DNA of 64,000 nucleotides. Source: Saccharopolyspora galaxeae. Its GTDB lineage: Bacteria > Actinomycetota > Actinomycetes > Mycobacteriales > Pseudonocardiaceae. The position numbers and the translations under genes were made by a program. The stretch spans positions 451,121-515,120 of the forward strand of contig NZ_JADDUE010000002.1 in the NCBI RefSeq assembly GCF_016526145.1, in the 5' to 3' direction. Every line of letters starts with the position of its first letter. The stretch's first letter is position 1. The notes beneath the pieces are model-generated. The model was not told the origin of the DNA. It saw nothing but the letters and a program-made list of their open reading frames with translations, and made no database searches. Shown here piece by piece: positions 54,473 through 63,072 of this stretch.

Positions 54473-55147
54473 TCATTCTCCTTCCCTGCCTGGCAAGATC
54501 GGCCCGTAGTCGCTGTCGAATTCGATCGGACCCATTTTGCGACCCTCTTTGTTGCGATCGGTCAGCAGACCCGCGAGGTCGCGAATCAAAATTTTCAGCG
54601 CGAGCGGTGTTCCGGGGTTGAGGTCCAAGAACACCGGCCCGTCGCCGAACTGATCCATGATGGTCCAGCCGGGGACGACATGGTGGTGCGTCCAGCTCGT
54701 CGGCAGGAGTCGGGAGCTGGTGAACGCGGGCAGTATCGGCTGACCGTAGTTGTCTCGCGTGACCAGGAGACGGGTGTCTCCGGAGTGCTCGGCGTAGAGC
54801 GCCAGTTCCGCCCGGTCCAACGTGTCCACGAGAAACCTCGCCACGTGGTAGCCGTTCAGGGCGAGCCACAATTTGTGTTCCACGATGATATCCATCGGCA
54901 TTCCGGCGACCTGCGCAGATGGCCGATAGAAGTAGTTGATTTTGAAGTTGCCGGTCAGCTCGCCCGCGTCGTCGATCTCGTAGACACCTTGAAGCCTGGT
55001 CTTCTCCGGCTGCTCAGGTGGGGCGCCCGGGTCCTCGATCGTCAGCCACCGCTCGGAGCCGGCCAGACGCCGCGCGCGCTCGCGCATGGCTTCGTCCACC
55101 TCCGGCAACGGAAACGGGCCGAGGAGCGAGTCTCGGTCCAGAGTCAT
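54473..55147 (-). CDS. SseB-like protein paired with the ADP-ribosyltransferase gene
   Basis: A 224-aa protein. The C-terminal half (LALYAEHSGDTRLLVTRDNY, PAFTSSRLLP, GPVFLDLNPGTPLALKIL) follows the SseB N-terminal-domain pattern seen in type VII secretion-associated proteins. The N-terminal half (LTGNFKINYFYRPSAQV) is not recognised. It overlaps the toxin-like gene by four bases, so it may be an immunity or chaperone partner. That role is inferred only from position. Confidence 0.6.
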   Translation of the reverse strand: MTLDRDSLLGPFPLPEVDEAMRERARRLAGSERWLTIEDPGAPPEQPEKTRLQGVYEIDDAGELTGNFKINYFYRPSAQVAGMPMDIIVEHKLWLALNGYHVARFLVDTLDRAELALYAEHSGDTRLLVTRDNYGQPILPAFTSSRLLPTSWTHHHVVPGWTIMDQFGDGPVFLDLNPGTPLALKILIRDLAGLLTDRNKEGRKMGPIEFDSDYGPILPGREGE

Positions 55148-55779
55148 CGTGCACCCTTTCGCAACATGTCCGGGTTGAAGTTCGGGTTGGGAATCCACTC
55201 GTAAGCTGTCGGTTTGCCCGCGGTGTCGAAGGCGGTGGGTCGGTGCGCACCTTCGATGATCGAGTTGTGCGCCCCATCTTTGAGCAGGATTTCTCGTTCG
55301 CCATGGCTTTGGTACGGATACCGGCTATTGGCTAGGTGTTCGTGCAGGGTGGCGTCCGTGTCGATACCCCCGCCGCTGCGAATTTTGAGGATCACGCCGT
55401 AGGTGTCGGGATGCTTCTGTCCTCGCTGGAGAACGTGCTCCAGGCTGTCCGATGTGGACACGAAGCGGCCGCCTGCGGTGTTGCCGGCCACGTGTCCGTC
55501 CAAGCTCTCGATACCCGCACCGGCGTCCCGGTTCCTCGGGTGGATTCCCTCCTGGAAGTACTCCTGCACGTCCCGCTCGCCGACCGCCCGCCACAGCGCA
55601 TTCGCGTCGGCGCGGAAAACATCCAGCACCGCGTCCATCCGGCCGATTCCTTGGAAGAATCGGGTCAGTGCGGTGATCAGGTCGGATGCCGGTTCGTCGG
55701 CCGTGGCAGGAGTGTCGGGCGAGGGCTGCTGTTCCAACGTTCCCGAGAAACTCAGCACCCGGGACTCGACGGCCATCAT
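55144..55779 (-). CDS. Putative ADP-ribosyltransferase toxin domain protein
   Basis: A 211-aa protein with the R-S-E pattern of enterotoxin/pierisin/scabin-type transferases: Arg64 in LWRAVGERD, the STS motif at 108-110 in GRFVSTSDS, and the ExE motif at 161-163 in GEREILL, followed by IIEGAHRP. Such enzymes move ADP-ribose from NAD to protein or DNA. No signal peptide is visible, and the N-terminal 50 residues are Pro/Ala/Glu-rich, so it may be a delivered polymorphic-toxin C-terminus. Target unknown. Confidence 0.65.
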   Translation of the reverse strand: MMAVESRVLSFSGTLEQQPSPDTPATADEPASDLITALTRFFQGIGRMDAVLDVFRADANALWRAVGERDVQEYFQEGIHPRNRDAGAGIESLDGHVAGNTAGGRFVSTSDSLEHVLQRGQKHPDTYGVILKIRSGGGIDTDATLHEHLANSRYPYQSHGEREILLKDGAHNSIIEGAHRPTAFDTAGKPTAYEWIPNPNFNPDMLRKGAR

Positions 55780-55928
55780 CGGCCCCGGCGCAGCGAGAGC
55801 CGTGGTCGGCGCGCAGCGCGGCGCTGCCGGTAGCGGCTTCTGGGCTCGGTGTTCGCGAGGTTGTCGTTAGGGCCTTCGAGGTCTCCGGCCAAGGCCGCCA
55901 GCGTCGTCGGATCGATGCGGACGTTCAC
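55776..55928 (-). CDS. Small ORF upstream of the toxin-like gene
   Basis: A 50-aa frame starting VNVRIDPTTLAALAGDLEGP and ending in an Arg-rich run, with a GGGGAGG site before the GTG. It overlaps the toxin-like gene by four bases. It could be a small partner, or the broken N-terminus of a longer toxin whose frame was lost. Confidence 0.4.
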   Translation of the reverse strand: MNVRIDPTTLAALAGDLEGPNDNLANTEPRSRYRQRRAARRPRLSLRRGR

Positions 55929-56121
55929 GCGAGATCCTCCCCTGATCTTTGCGTGTGGATCAGGACGGACGGTATCGAACACCGATAAGGAGCGGGGAGC
56001 GTAGAAGTACGCATCACGTGGGCGGCCGAGCAGGTGGCGCCGCGCACTCGACGTGCCGCACTCCGCGCGGGTGGCCGGGTGCCACCCGCGCTGCGTGGTC
56101 CAGGAGAACTGTTCGGGCTGG

Positions 56122-56298
56122 CTACTTCGGGTCGTAGCGGCCGTTCTTCACAGCGTTGAGGAATTCAGGGATGTGCACGTTCAGCGTGGGTCCGTTCGGA
56201 TCTTTGGAGTCGCGGATCTGGCCGCGGGGGTCGGACAGCTCGACGCAATTGCCGTTCGGGTTGGTGTAGCTAGACTTCTGCCAGCGCATCTCACTCAT
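56122..56298 (-). CDS. DUF397 protein
   Basis: A 58-aa protein, MSEMRWQKSSYTNPNGNCVE, then the LSDPRGQIRDSKDPNGPTL core of DUF397. DUF397 genes accompany XRE-DUF5753 regulators in actinobacteria, sometimes behaving as an antitoxin-type pair. Its ATG overlaps the end of the DUF5753 gene by eight bases. Confidence 0.88.
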   Translation of the reverse strand: MSEMRWQKSSYTNPNGNCVELSDPRGQIRDSKDPNGPTLNVHIPEFLNAVKNGRYDPK

Positions 56299-56908
56299 CT
56301 GCCGTCTCCCACTTCTTCCGGGCTTTCGTGAAGTAGTCTACCGAGTCGGACGAGCTCAAGGCGAAATCACGCATCTTGACCAGTGCTTTGCGGTATTCGC
56401 CAACATCGTGTTGGTCCGGGACGAATGCTCCGGAACTATAGTGCTCGAAGTGCACGACAGCGGGTACGTTCGCGAAGTCGTAGACGACGAATGGGCCTGC
56501 CCATCCTGGGTGCCACCCCACTTGCAGAGGGATAACCCGGACCGTGATGTTCGGTTGTCGGGCCATTTCGGTTAGGTGCGTGATTTGAGCGCTCATGATG
56601 CGCGCGGAACCGATCGGCTCGTGCACGACGGCTTCGCTGATCAGTGCCTCGAACGACGCGGGCTCTCGTCTGAGCAGCACCTCATCACGACCCGCGCGGG
56701 CCATGGTCCGTGCGTCCAGCTCATGGCCGGGCAGGTCGACTTGTTCCAAGATCGCGCGGGTGTAGTCGGCCGTCTGCAACAAGCCCGGCACGCCCATCGG
56801 CGACCACTCGGTGATCGCCGAAGCCGCGCGTTCACACTCGATCGCGCCCGCCAGCTGTTGCGGGATTCCGGCCGTGCCCACGGTGAGCCAGCTCGGTCGG
56901 ATCAGCGA
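56291..56908 (-). pseudogene. XRE-family DUF5753 regulator lacking its HTH domain
   Basis: The DUF5753 part is intact from LIRPSWLTVGTAGIPQQLAG through ITEWSPMGVPGLLQTADYTR to the C-terminus KKWETADE. The N-terminal HTH expected in this family (about 70 residues) is missing: upstream the frame reads the antisense of a different gene. It is probably truncated. A shorter protein could start inside. It is normally partnered with the DUF397 gene that follows. Confidence 0.7.
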
Positions 56909-56956
56909 GCAGAACCGAGCTGCACACCCGCGAACGCCCCGGAATATCCGGCACGC

Positions 56957-57154
56957 GTGCGCTACCGCTCGGGCGTCGTCGGCGAAACCAAACGCGTGGT
57001 GCACATCGCGATGCCGTTGCCGAACGGCGACTTCCACGCGCTCTGCGACCTGCGGCTGCCAAGCGCTGATACCGAACTGATCTCAGACCTGCTCGGAATG
57101 CCCTGCATGGCGTGCACCCGCGAACTCGCGCTCCGCTCACTTCTCCCCGGGTGA
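56957..57154 (+). CDS. Small hypothetical protein with CXXC
   Basis: A 65-aa frame, VRYRSGVVGETKRVVHIAMP, with FHALCDLRLPSADTELISDL and a CMAC pair near the end. It resembles small actinobacterial hypotheticals linked to DUF397/DUF5753 loci, from memory. Its stop lies in the hairpin repeat, copy B. No function is assigned. Confidence 0.5.
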   Translation: MRYRSGVVGETKRVVHIAMPLPNGDFHALCDLRLPSADTELISDLLGMPCMACTRELALRSLLPG

Positions 57155-57198
57155 ACGGCCTGTTCGTCCCGCTAGATTGGTCGAACGGTCCGTTCGCT
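57150..57198. repeat. Long intergenic hairpin repeat, copy B
   Basis: GAACGGCCTGTTC and GAACGGTCCGTTC sit 30 bases apart around CGCTAGATT, as in copy A. It lies between convergent genes, which argues for termination rather than promoter control at this copy. Confidence 0.75.
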
Positions 57199-57221
57199 CG
57201 GAAAGCGCGGGGGTGCGTGGC

Positions 57222-58811
57222 TCAGCGCAGCTCGTGCTTGAGGACCTTGCCGCTGGGGTTGCGGGGGAGGCTCGCGCGGAACTCGACGTGGCGGGGCACC
57301 TTGTAGTTCGCCAGGCGTTCGCGGCAGAACTCCAGGACCTCGCGTTCGGTCAGCTCGTGGCCGGGCCGGGGCACCACGTAGACCTTGCCGACCTCGCCGA
57401 GGCGCGCGTCGCCGGTGCCGACCACGGCGTTCTCCGCGACCCCGTCGAGCCTGGCCACTGCTTGCTCCACCTCGGCCGGATAGACGTTGAAGCCGCCGCA
57501 GATGTACATGTCCTTGAGCCGGTCGGTGATGGTGAGCCGCCCGTGCTCGTCGACCCGGCCGAGGTCGCCGGTGTGCAGCCAGCCGTCCGCGTCGATGGCG
57601 CTGCGGGTCTGCTCGGGCTCGTCGCGGTAGCCGAGCATCGTGTTCGGCCCGCGCAACAGCACCTCGCCCACCGACCCGGCAGGCAGCGAGGCGCCCGAAG
57701 GATCGGCGATGCGCAGCTCGAAGTCCGAGGTCGGGCGTCCGCACGTGCTCGCCACGGTCTGGTCGTCGTCATCGGGCCGGCACATCGTGGCGACCACGGC
57801 TTCGGTGAGCCCGTAGGCGGTCAGCACCGTGTCGAAGCTCAGCTCCCGCTGCATCCGCTCGACCAGCACCACCGGCACGGACGCGGCACCGGTGACCGCG
57901 AGGCGGAGGCTGGAAAGGTCGTGCGCACTCCGCGCCGGTTCGTCCAAAATGGACTGGTAGATCGTGGGAGGCCCCGGCAGCACGGTGATCCGCTCCCGAT
58001 GCACCAGGCCGAGCACCGCGTGCGTGTCGAAGACCGGCACCGGCACGATCGTCGCCCCGCGCAGCAGGCACACCAGGATCCCCGCCTTGTAGCCGAAACT
58101 GTGGAAGAACGGGTTCACCACCAGGTAGCGATCCGTCCGGTCCAGTTCGCCGCAGGTGGCCCAGGCGTCGGCGACCGCGAGCGCCTGCCGGTGCGTGCTG
58201 AGCACTCCTTTGCTGCGGCCGGTCGTGCCTGATGTGTAGAGCATGTCGCTCACATCGCCCGCGTCCACCGATTCCGCGGCCTCGTCCACCCGCTCGATCG
58301 GCACCGAACTCGCGCGGTCGGCGAAATCCGCCCAGTCGTGACAATCCGCCACCGACGGCTCGGCCGATTCCACCGGTAACCGCAGGACGGTGCGCAGCGA
58401 CGGCAGACCTCGCAGACCGTCCTCTTCGGACTCCCGCAGTTCGGCGAGCCGGTCGCGGCCGAGGAAGATCCCCGCCACGACCAGCACTCGCGCACCGCTG
58501 CGCGCCAGCACGTCCCGCGTCTCCACGGCGGTGAACCGGGTGTTGATCGGCGTGACGACCGCGCCGATGTGCAGCGCGGCCAATGCCGCGATGACCCAGT
58601 GATGCGTGTTGGGCGAGTTGAGCGCCACCCGATCACCCGGCGAGACACCCTCGGCGAGGAAGAACCGCGCCAGCCCGCGAACCCGCTCGTGCAGCTCGCG
58701 GTAGGTCAGCCGCACTTCGCGGCCGCCCGAGTGGTCGACCAGCGCCTCCTCGTCGCGGAACCGCTCGGCCGCGCGCGCGAGCGCGGCGGGGATCGTGCCG
58801 GGGGCCGCCAC
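57222..58811 (-). CDS. fadD3: Acyl-CoA synthetase, FadD3-like (HIP-CoA ligase)
   Basis: A 529-aa ANL-family ligase. AMP motif LYTSGTTGRSKGVL, GYRDEPEQTR, and the hinge DRLKDMYICGGFNVYPAEVE. FadD3 activates HIP, the CD-ring propionate left after ring A/B breakdown. The assignment comes from overall resemblance and the sterol context. It lies three bases after fadA5 on the same strand. Confidence 0.8.
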   Translation of the reverse strand: MAAPGTIPAALARAAERFRDEEALVDHSGGREVRLTYRELHERVRGLARFFLAEGVSPGDRVALNSPNTHHWVIAALAALHIGAVVTPINTRFTAVETRDVLARSGARVLVVAGIFLGRDRLAELRESEEDGLRGLPSLRTVLRLPVESAEPSVADCHDWADFADRASSVPIERVDEAAESVDAGDVSDMLYTSGTTGRSKGVLSTHRQALAVADAWATCGELDRTDRYLVVNPFFHSFGYKAGILVCLLRGATIVPVPVFDTHAVLGLVHRERITVLPGPPTIYQSILDEPARSAHDLSSLRLAVTGAASVPVVLVERMQRELSFDTVLTAYGLTEAVVATMCRPDDDDQTVASTCGRPTSDFELRIADPSGASLPAGSVGEVLLRGPNTMLGYRDEPEQTRSAIDADGWLHTGDLGRVDEHGRLTITDRLKDMYICGGFNVYPAEVEQAVARLDGVAENAVVGTGDARLGEVGKVYVVPRPGHELTEREVLEFCRERLANYKVPRHVEFRASLPRNPSGKVLKHELR

Positions 58812-58814
58812 GCC

Positions 58815-60125
<1,311 letters not shown>

Positions 60126-60158
60126 TTACTTTTCGAGATCACTGTGGTTCCGTTCACA

Positions 60159-60172
60159 TAGAACAAGTTCTC
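60159..60172. promoter_or_regulatory. KstR-like box upstream of CYP125
   Basis: TAGAACAAGTTCTC, seven of eight fixed KstR bases, 37 bases before the CYP125 start. With the box at 60.02 kb it gives each divergent gene its own site. Confidence 0.7.
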
Positions 60173-60208
60173 ACTGAGATCCCGTGGATCCGACCGCAGG
60201 AGGTTGCC

Positions 60209-61435
60209 GTGGTCGCGCCCCGCATCCCCGCCGGCTTCGACTTCACCGACCCAGACCTCTACGCCCACCGAGTGCCGATGGAGGAGTTCGCCGAACTCCG
60301 CCGGACCGCCCCGGTGTGGTGGAACCCGCTGCCGCACGGGAAGGCCGGGTACGACGACGACGGCTACTGGGTGGTCAGCAAGCACGCGGACGTCCGGGAG
60401 GTGTCCCGCCGCAGCGACGTGTTCTCCTCCTGGAAGAACACCGCGATCACCCGCTTCAACGACGAGATGAGCCGCGATCAGATCGAGATGCAGCGGCTGA
60501 TCCTGCTGAACATGGACCCGCCGGAGCACACCAAGCTGCGCGGCATCGTCTCCCGCGGCTTCACCCCGAGGGCGATCAACAACCTGCGGGACGCGCTCAA
60601 CGAGCGGGCCGAGAAGGTCGTCAGCACCGCGCTGGCCGGCGAGACCGGGGACTTCGTCACCGACGTCGCGTGCGAGCTGCCGCTGCAGGCGATCGCGGAA
60701 CTGCTGGGCATCCCGCAGGAGCACCGCAAGGACATCTTCGACTGGTCCAACCAGATGGTGTCCTACGACGACCCGGAGTACGAGATCGAGCCGGTCACCG
60801 CGGCGACCGAACTGCTCGGTTACAGCATGAACATGGCCGAGCAGCGCCGCGGTTGTCCGATGGACGACATCGTCACGAAACTGGTGCAGGCCGACGTCGA
60901 CGGGCACGCGCTCACCGACGACGAGTTCGGGTTCTTCGTGCTGCTGCTGGCCGTTGCGGGCAACGAGACCACGCGCAACGCGATCACCCACGGCATGCGC
61001 GCCTTGCTGGAGAACCCGCAGCAGTGGGAGCACTACAAGGCCGAACGGCCATCGACCGCCGCCGACGAGATCGTGCGGTGGGCGACTCCGGTGATGTCCT
61101 TCCAGCGCACCGCGCTCGCGGACACCGAGCTGCGCGGGGTGCCGATCAAGGAGGGCCAGCGGGTCGCGATGTTCTACAGCTCGGCGAACTTCGACCCGGA
61201 GGTCTTCGACTCGCCGGAGAAGTTCGACATCACCCGGGACCCGAATCCGCACGTCGGGTTCGGTGGGACTGGCGCGCATTACTGCCTCGGGGCCAATCTG
61301 GCGAAGCTGGAGATCGACCTGATCTTCCAGGCGATCGCGGAGCAGATGCCGGACATCACCAAGGCCGGTGAGCCGCGGCGGCTGCGTTCGGGCTGGCTCA
61401 ACGGGATCAAGGAGTTCCAGGTCAAGTACCGCTGA
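60209..61435 (+). CDS. cyp125: Steroid C26/C27-monooxygenase, cytochrome P450 CYP125
   Basis: A 408-aa P450. The heme-Cys loop is GGTGAHYCLGANLAK, the I-helix is VAGNETTRNAITHG and the ExxR is in DEIVRW. FTPRAINNLRDALNERA and RDQIEMQRLILLNMDPPEHT are CYP125-type. It oxidises the terminal side-chain carbon of cholesterol or cholestenone to start side-chain degradation. GTG 60209 follows AGGAGG. A strong terminator follows. Confidence 0.92.
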   Translation: MVAPRIPAGFDFTDPDLYAHRVPMEEFAELRRTAPVWWNPLPHGKAGYDDDGYWVVSKHADVREVSRRSDVFSSWKNTAITRFNDEMSRDQIEMQRLILLNMDPPEHTKLRGIVSRGFTPRAINNLRDALNERAEKVVSTALAGETGDFVTDVACELPLQAIAELLGIPQEHRKDIFDWSNQMVSYDDPEYEIEPVTAATELLGYSMNMAEQRRGCPMDDIVTKLVQADVDGHALTDDEFGFFVLLLAVAGNETTRNAITHGMRALLENPQQWEHYKAERPSTAADEIVRWATPVMSFQRTALADTELRGVPIKEGQRVAMFYSSANFDPEVFDSPEKFDITRDPNPHVGFGGTGAHYCLGANLAKLEIDLIFQAIAEQMPDITKAGEPRRLRSGWLNGIKEFQVKYR

Positions 61436-61444
61436 GGCGAAGCG

Positions 61445-61480
61445 AAAGCGCGGCACCGGGAGTTCCGGTGCCGCGCTTTT
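61445..61480. terminator. Bidirectional terminator between CYP125 and NTF2-like gene
   Basis: AAAGCGCGGCACCGG and its perfect complement form a 15-bp stem with loop GAGTT, followed by TTTT on the plus strand and TTTCGCT on the other. It serves two convergent genes. Confidence 0.9.
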
Positions 61481-61501
61481 CGTTGGATCGGCTTCGCCGG
61501 G

Positions 61502-61942
61502 TCAGCCCTGCCGCAGCGTGGCCATCGCCCGCTCGAACTCCCAGAAGGCCCGCATGGAGCGGAGTTTGCCGTCGCCGTCCACTTGGTAGATGAACACGCC
61601 CTCGGCGTCCATGATCGAGCCGTCCGGCAGGTGGGTGCGGATGAAGCCGACGTTGGCGACCTCGTCGCCCGCCGCGAAGGACTCGTGGATGTGGAATTCC
61701 AGGCGTGCGGCCGTGGAAATCGTGTTGTCCCAGAAGCCTTCGATCCCGGGCCTGCCGTGGTGGCCGTTGCCTTCCGGGTCCAGCGGGGACTTGCCGACCG
61801 GGTCCTGGATCACCGCGTCCGGCGCGAACAGCTCGAGCCATTCGGCTTTCGCGCCGCGCACCACGGCATCCATCGAGGCGAGCGCGGCTTGCCTGGCGGG
61901 TTGGGCGTCCTTGGTGGCGGTCCAGACGACATCGGGGTGCAT
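61502..61942 (-). CDS. NTF2/SnoaL-like ketosteroid-isomerase-fold protein
   Basis: A 146-aa protein with the cone-shaped NTF2 fold pattern: WLELFAPDAVIQDPVGKSPL, GIEGFWDNTI, and FIYQVDGDGKLRSMRAFWEF. Such proteins isomerise ketosteroids or act as small hydratases in KstR regulons. The exact reaction is open. Two hairpin repeats lie upstream. Confidence 0.75.
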   Translation of the reverse strand: MHPDVVWTATKDAQPARQAALASMDAVVRGAKAEWLELFAPDAVIQDPVGKSPLDPEGNGHHGRPGIEGFWDNTISTAARLEFHIHESFAAGDEVANVGFIRTHLPDGSIMDAEGVFIYQVDGDGKLRSMRAFWEFERAMATLRQG

Positions 61943-61970
61943 GGTTCCTCCTCGTACGCGGATTGATCCA

Positions 61971-62019
61971 AGTGAACGGACCGCTCGTCCGACTAGATTG
62001 GTCAAACGGTCCGTTCACT
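61971..62019. repeat. Long intergenic hairpin repeat, copy C
   Basis: AGTGAACGGACCG pairs perfectly with CGGTCCGTTCACT around an interior with GACTAGATT. It lies between the LLM gene and the NTF2-like gene start, tandem with copy D at a distance of 110 bases. Confidence 0.8.
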
Positions 62020-62080
62020 CCGGAAACTGACGCGCTGCGCCGACATGCCTGCGCCTAGCCCGATCCGGTGAATCGATCCG

Positions 62081-62129
62081 AGTGAACGGACCGCTCGTCC
62101 CACTAGATTGGTCGAACGGTCCGTTCACT
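62081..62129. repeat. Long intergenic hairpin repeat, copy D
   Basis: Nearly identical to copy C, including the preceding GATCC and following CCGG. Loop is CACTAGATT. The tandem pair C-D looks like a recent local duplication. Confidence 0.8.
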
Positions 62130-62202
62130 CCGGGGGAAGATGCGCTGATCGGGTGGCGTCCGGGAGTGTCGGCCGCGCGCCGGACTCCCATGGGAGCGGC
62201 GG

Positions 62203-63072
62203 TCAGAGCTGGGCGATGATCTTTTCGCCGAAGCGGGCTATGGAGTCCTTCTTGGCCTGGAGATCCGCGTCGAAGGGGTGGCCGTCCAACAGCCACGGGA
62301 CCGTGATGGCGTCGGTGACGCCGATGTCGGCCTGCTCCCGGTAGCCGTCCAAGCCGAAGCGGTCTACGCACACCGCCTGGATCTCGAAAGGTTCCGCCGC
62401 GCGCCCGAATTCGGTGCGCAGCTCGGTGAGCCGGTCGATCGTCTCGCGCAGCTGATCCAGGCTCATCATCGCCGAAGCCCACCCGTCGCCGCGCAGCGCG
62501 GCGCGGCGCAAGGCCCGCTTGCTGTGCCCGCCGATGTAGATCGGCACCCGCTCGGCCGGTGCCGGCGACATCTGAAGCCGGTCGAAGTCGAAGAACTCCC
62601 CGTGGTGCTCCACCATTCCGCCGCCGAGGATCAGCCGCAGCACGTCGATCGCCTCGTCCACCCGCGGCCCGCGGTGCTCGAACGGCGCACCGCACCACTC
62701 GAACTCCTCCGGGGTCCAGCCGATGCCGATCCCGAGCCCGAAGCGGTCGCCGGTCAGCCGGGCGGCCGAGGCGACCTGCCGGGACAGCAGCACCGGATTG
62801 CGCGGACCGAGCTTGAGCACCGAGGTGTAGAACCGGATCCGCTCGGTCACCGCGCCCATCGCGCCCGCGGCCACGAGCGGATCGACCCACGGGGTCTCCG
62901 CGTTCCACATCCGCTTGCCGTCCGCGGTGTACGGGTAGTCGGCAGCGACATCTTCGGAGTAGAACAGGGAATCCGGCAGCGCGATGGCCGAGAATCCGGC
63001 CTGCTCGGCGGTTCGGGCGAGTTCGGTGAGCTCTTCCAGCGGGCACATGGCCACCGACAACGTGAACTTCAT
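62203..63072 (-). CDS. LLM-class F420-dependent oxidoreductase
   Basis: A 289-aa luciferase-like TIM-barrel protein with the F420-type N-terminus MKFTLSVAMCPLEELTELAR, then FYTSVLKLGPRNPVLLSRQV and GDRFGLGIGIGWTPEEF. Related to Rv3520c of the mycobacterial cholesterol region, also next to Ltp genes. Its substrate is unknown. It overlaps the upstream thiolase-like gene. Confidence 0.85.
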   Translation of the reverse strand: MKFTLSVAMCPLEELTELARTAEQAGFSAIALPDSLFYSEDVAADYPYTADGKRMWNAETPWVDPLVAAGAMGAVTERIRFYTSVLKLGPRNPVLLSRQVASAARLTGDRFGLGIGIGWTPEEFEWCGAPFEHRGPRVDEAIDVLRLILGGGMVEHHGEFFDFDRLQMSPAPAERVPIYIGGHSKRALRRAALRGDGWASAMMSLDQLRETIDRLTELRTEFGRAAEPFEIQAVCVDRFGLDGYREQADIGVTDAITVPWLLDGHPFDADLQAKKDSIARFGEKIIAQL

